In this document: positions 63,063 to 64,000 of the stretch, in pieces
How positions within the stretch are numbered: position 1 is the first letter of the stretch
How the letters are laid out: the number at the start of each line of letters is the position of its first letter
Assembly (NCBI RefSeq): GCF_037078405.1
Contig: NZ_JAYMGZ010000004.1
Coordinates: forward strand, 124,001-188,000
Origin: Haloarcula sp. DT43
GTDB lineage: Archaea; Halobacteriota; Halobacteria; Halobacteriales; Haloarculaceae
Length of the DNA: 64,000 nt
Direction: 5' to 3'
The notes under the pieces: model-generated
Databases searched by the model: none
Seen by the model: only the letters and a program-made list of their open reading frames with translations
Told to the model about the DNA's origin: nothing
Program-made: the position numbers and the translations under genes

Positions 63063-64000
63063 ATGCGCGAGCGCTTTGACGTGGTGATTGCCGGAGCCGG
63101 GCCTGCGGGGGCGCAGTGTGCCCGTGATCTAGCGGAGCGAAACTACGAGGTGCTCGTTCTCGAAACCGAGTCCGAAGACGAGTTCCCGCGTCAGAGCAAC
63201 AAGTCCACTGCCGGGACGTTCATGTCGGCGATGACCGGCTTCGCCATCCCCGACGACGTGGTGATGAACTACACCGACAACGTCGTCCTGGAGTCGCCAA
63301 ACGACCACTACGTCCGCAGCCAGACCGGCGCAGTGCTGGAGTTCGCGGAGTTCAAACGCTGGCTGGTCGCCGAGGGTCGGACCAACGGCGCGACCTATCG
63401 GTTCGACTCCCGCGTCTCCGCCCCCATCATGGAGGACGGCGAAATCGTCGGCGTCCGCTACGACGGCGACGAGGAGGTGTACGCCGACATCGTCATCGAC
63501 GCCACCGGCCCCGCCGCGCCGCTCGCCAAGAAACTCGACGTGTGTGACCTCCAGCGCGACCACCAGGCCATCGGCGTCGAGTACGAGTTCGAGGGCGTCG
63601 AGGTCGACCACGACGACTACGCCGACCTCCGGGACGCGATGATGCTGCGCCTGGACCACGACCTCGCCCCCGGCGGCTACTCCTGGATTTTCCACACCGG
63701 CGAAGACACGGCGAAGGTCGGCCTCTGTTACATCCAGAACGGCTCCCACCAGAAGTACGCGAAAGACGGGATGGGCATCGACGACTACCTGGAGTACTGG
63801 CTGGACTCGGACTCCCGGTTCGACGACGCCGAGCGCATCGAGGGCCAGCAACACCGCGGGTCGGCCCACATCCAGCCGCCGAAGTCGATGAGCACGGACA
63901 ACTTCATGGCCATCGGCGACACCGTCCCGACCATCGACCCGCTGTGGGGCGAGGGCATCCACAAGGGAATGAAGTCGGCCCGCGCCGCCGCCGCGACCGC
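63063..64000 (+). CDS. geranylgeranyl reductase family flavoprotein (3' end outside window)
   Basis: The frame opens at ATG 63063 (MRERFDVVIAGAGPAGAQCA) and continues past base 64000, giving the first ~312 residues. The FAD Rossmann motif GAGPAGAQCA and a second FAD region FMAIGDTVPTIDPLWGEGIH are visible; IDATGPAAPLAKKL lies between. This is the GGR / digeranylgeranyl-phospholipid reductase fold, for saturation of isoprenoid chains. It differs from the full-length member at 5352 in the substrate region. The upstream spacer holds the divergent promoter with the DDxxD gene. Confidence 0.85.
   Translation, partial: MRERFDVVIAGAGPAGAQCARDLAERNYEVLVLETESEDEFPRQSNKSTAGTFMSAMTGFAIPDDVVMNYTDNVVLESPNDHYVRSQTGAVLEFAEFKRWLVAEGRTNGATYRFDSRVSAPIMEDGEIVGVRYDGDEEVYADIVIDATGPAAPLAKKLDVCDLQRDHQAIGVEYEFEGVEVDHDDYADLRDAMMLRLDHDLAPGGYSWIFHTGEDTAKVGLCYIQNGSHQKYAKDGMGIDDYLEYWLDSDSRFDDAERIEGQQHRGSAHIQPPKSMSTDNFMAIGDTVPTIDPLWGEGIHKGMKSARAAAAT

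Overview
The window is a stretch of haloarchaeal chromosome (class Halobacteria, most like Haloarcula and relatives). The evidence is high-GC DNA, strongly acidic proteins, TATA boxes close to start codons, TBP, FtsZ1, Spt5, SecE and D-aminoacyl-tRNA deacylase genes, ferredoxin-dependent 2-oxoacid oxidoreductase, and a complete-looking methylaspartate-cycle gene cluster. No rRNA, tRNA, CRISPR array, transposase or integrase was recognised by reading.

Layout. 1-9 kb: end of an acyl-CoA synthetase gene, an MFS transporter, a 37-residue zinc ribbon, a PAPS-reductase-like protein, a SpoIIM-like membrane protein, a 2Fe-2S ferredoxin, a geranylgeranyl-reductase-family flavoprotein, a type IV pilin-like protein behind a 5' UTR hairpin, and an M20 amidohydrolase. 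9-17.6 kb: uS10-like protein, NUDIX hydrolase, a DUF5787 protein with nuclease-like motifs, a MacB-type ABC exporter beside a LolA-like protein, and an overlapping DUF5788 / PolX / Mut7-C unit. 17.7-20.6 kb: a CHAT-type cysteine-peptidase-like protein whose last ~95 codons, with the DNA beyond, form an AT-rich island containing a 43-residue one-helix microprotein. 20.6-28.7 kb: response regulator, AN1-rhomboid protease, endonuclease V, SDR, Get3-type ATPase, small zinc protein, XPD/DinG-type helicase and TBP.

29-36 kb: mesaconate CoA-transferase gene diverging from an overlapping run of methylaspartate mutase (two subunits), methylaspartate ammonia-lyase, mesaconyl-CoA hydratase and beta-methylmalyl-CoA lyase. 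Together these cover glutamate to glyoxylate plus propionyl-CoA, the core of acetate assimilation without a glyoxylate shunt. 36-41.9 kb: aminotransferase, CinA-like protein, DUF457 hydrolase, PHP protein, then the ftsZ1-secE-spt5 block, with a diverged fragment of a second spt5 and a structured repeat downstream. 42-50 kb: dtdA, Na/Ca antiporter, aroE, an HhH protein, and a chorismate-to-aminobenzoate cluster (pabBAC-like). 50-56 kb: P-type cation ATPase, VIT1/CCC1-type transporter, DUF211, tandem universal stress protein and a flavodoxin-reductase-like protein. 56-64 kb: 2-oxoacid:ferredoxin oxidoreductase, a second copy of the structured repeat, photolyase, molbindin, two membrane proteins, a helical protein with a DDxxD motif, and a second geranylgeranyl-reductase-family gene cut by the window end.

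The best candidates for something undescribed are the CHAT protein with its compositionally foreign tail and microprotein neighbour, the DUF5787 protein with ExK and four-cysteine motifs, the spt5 fossil next to a hairpin repeat, and the DDxxD protein divergent from an isoprenoid-reductase gene.
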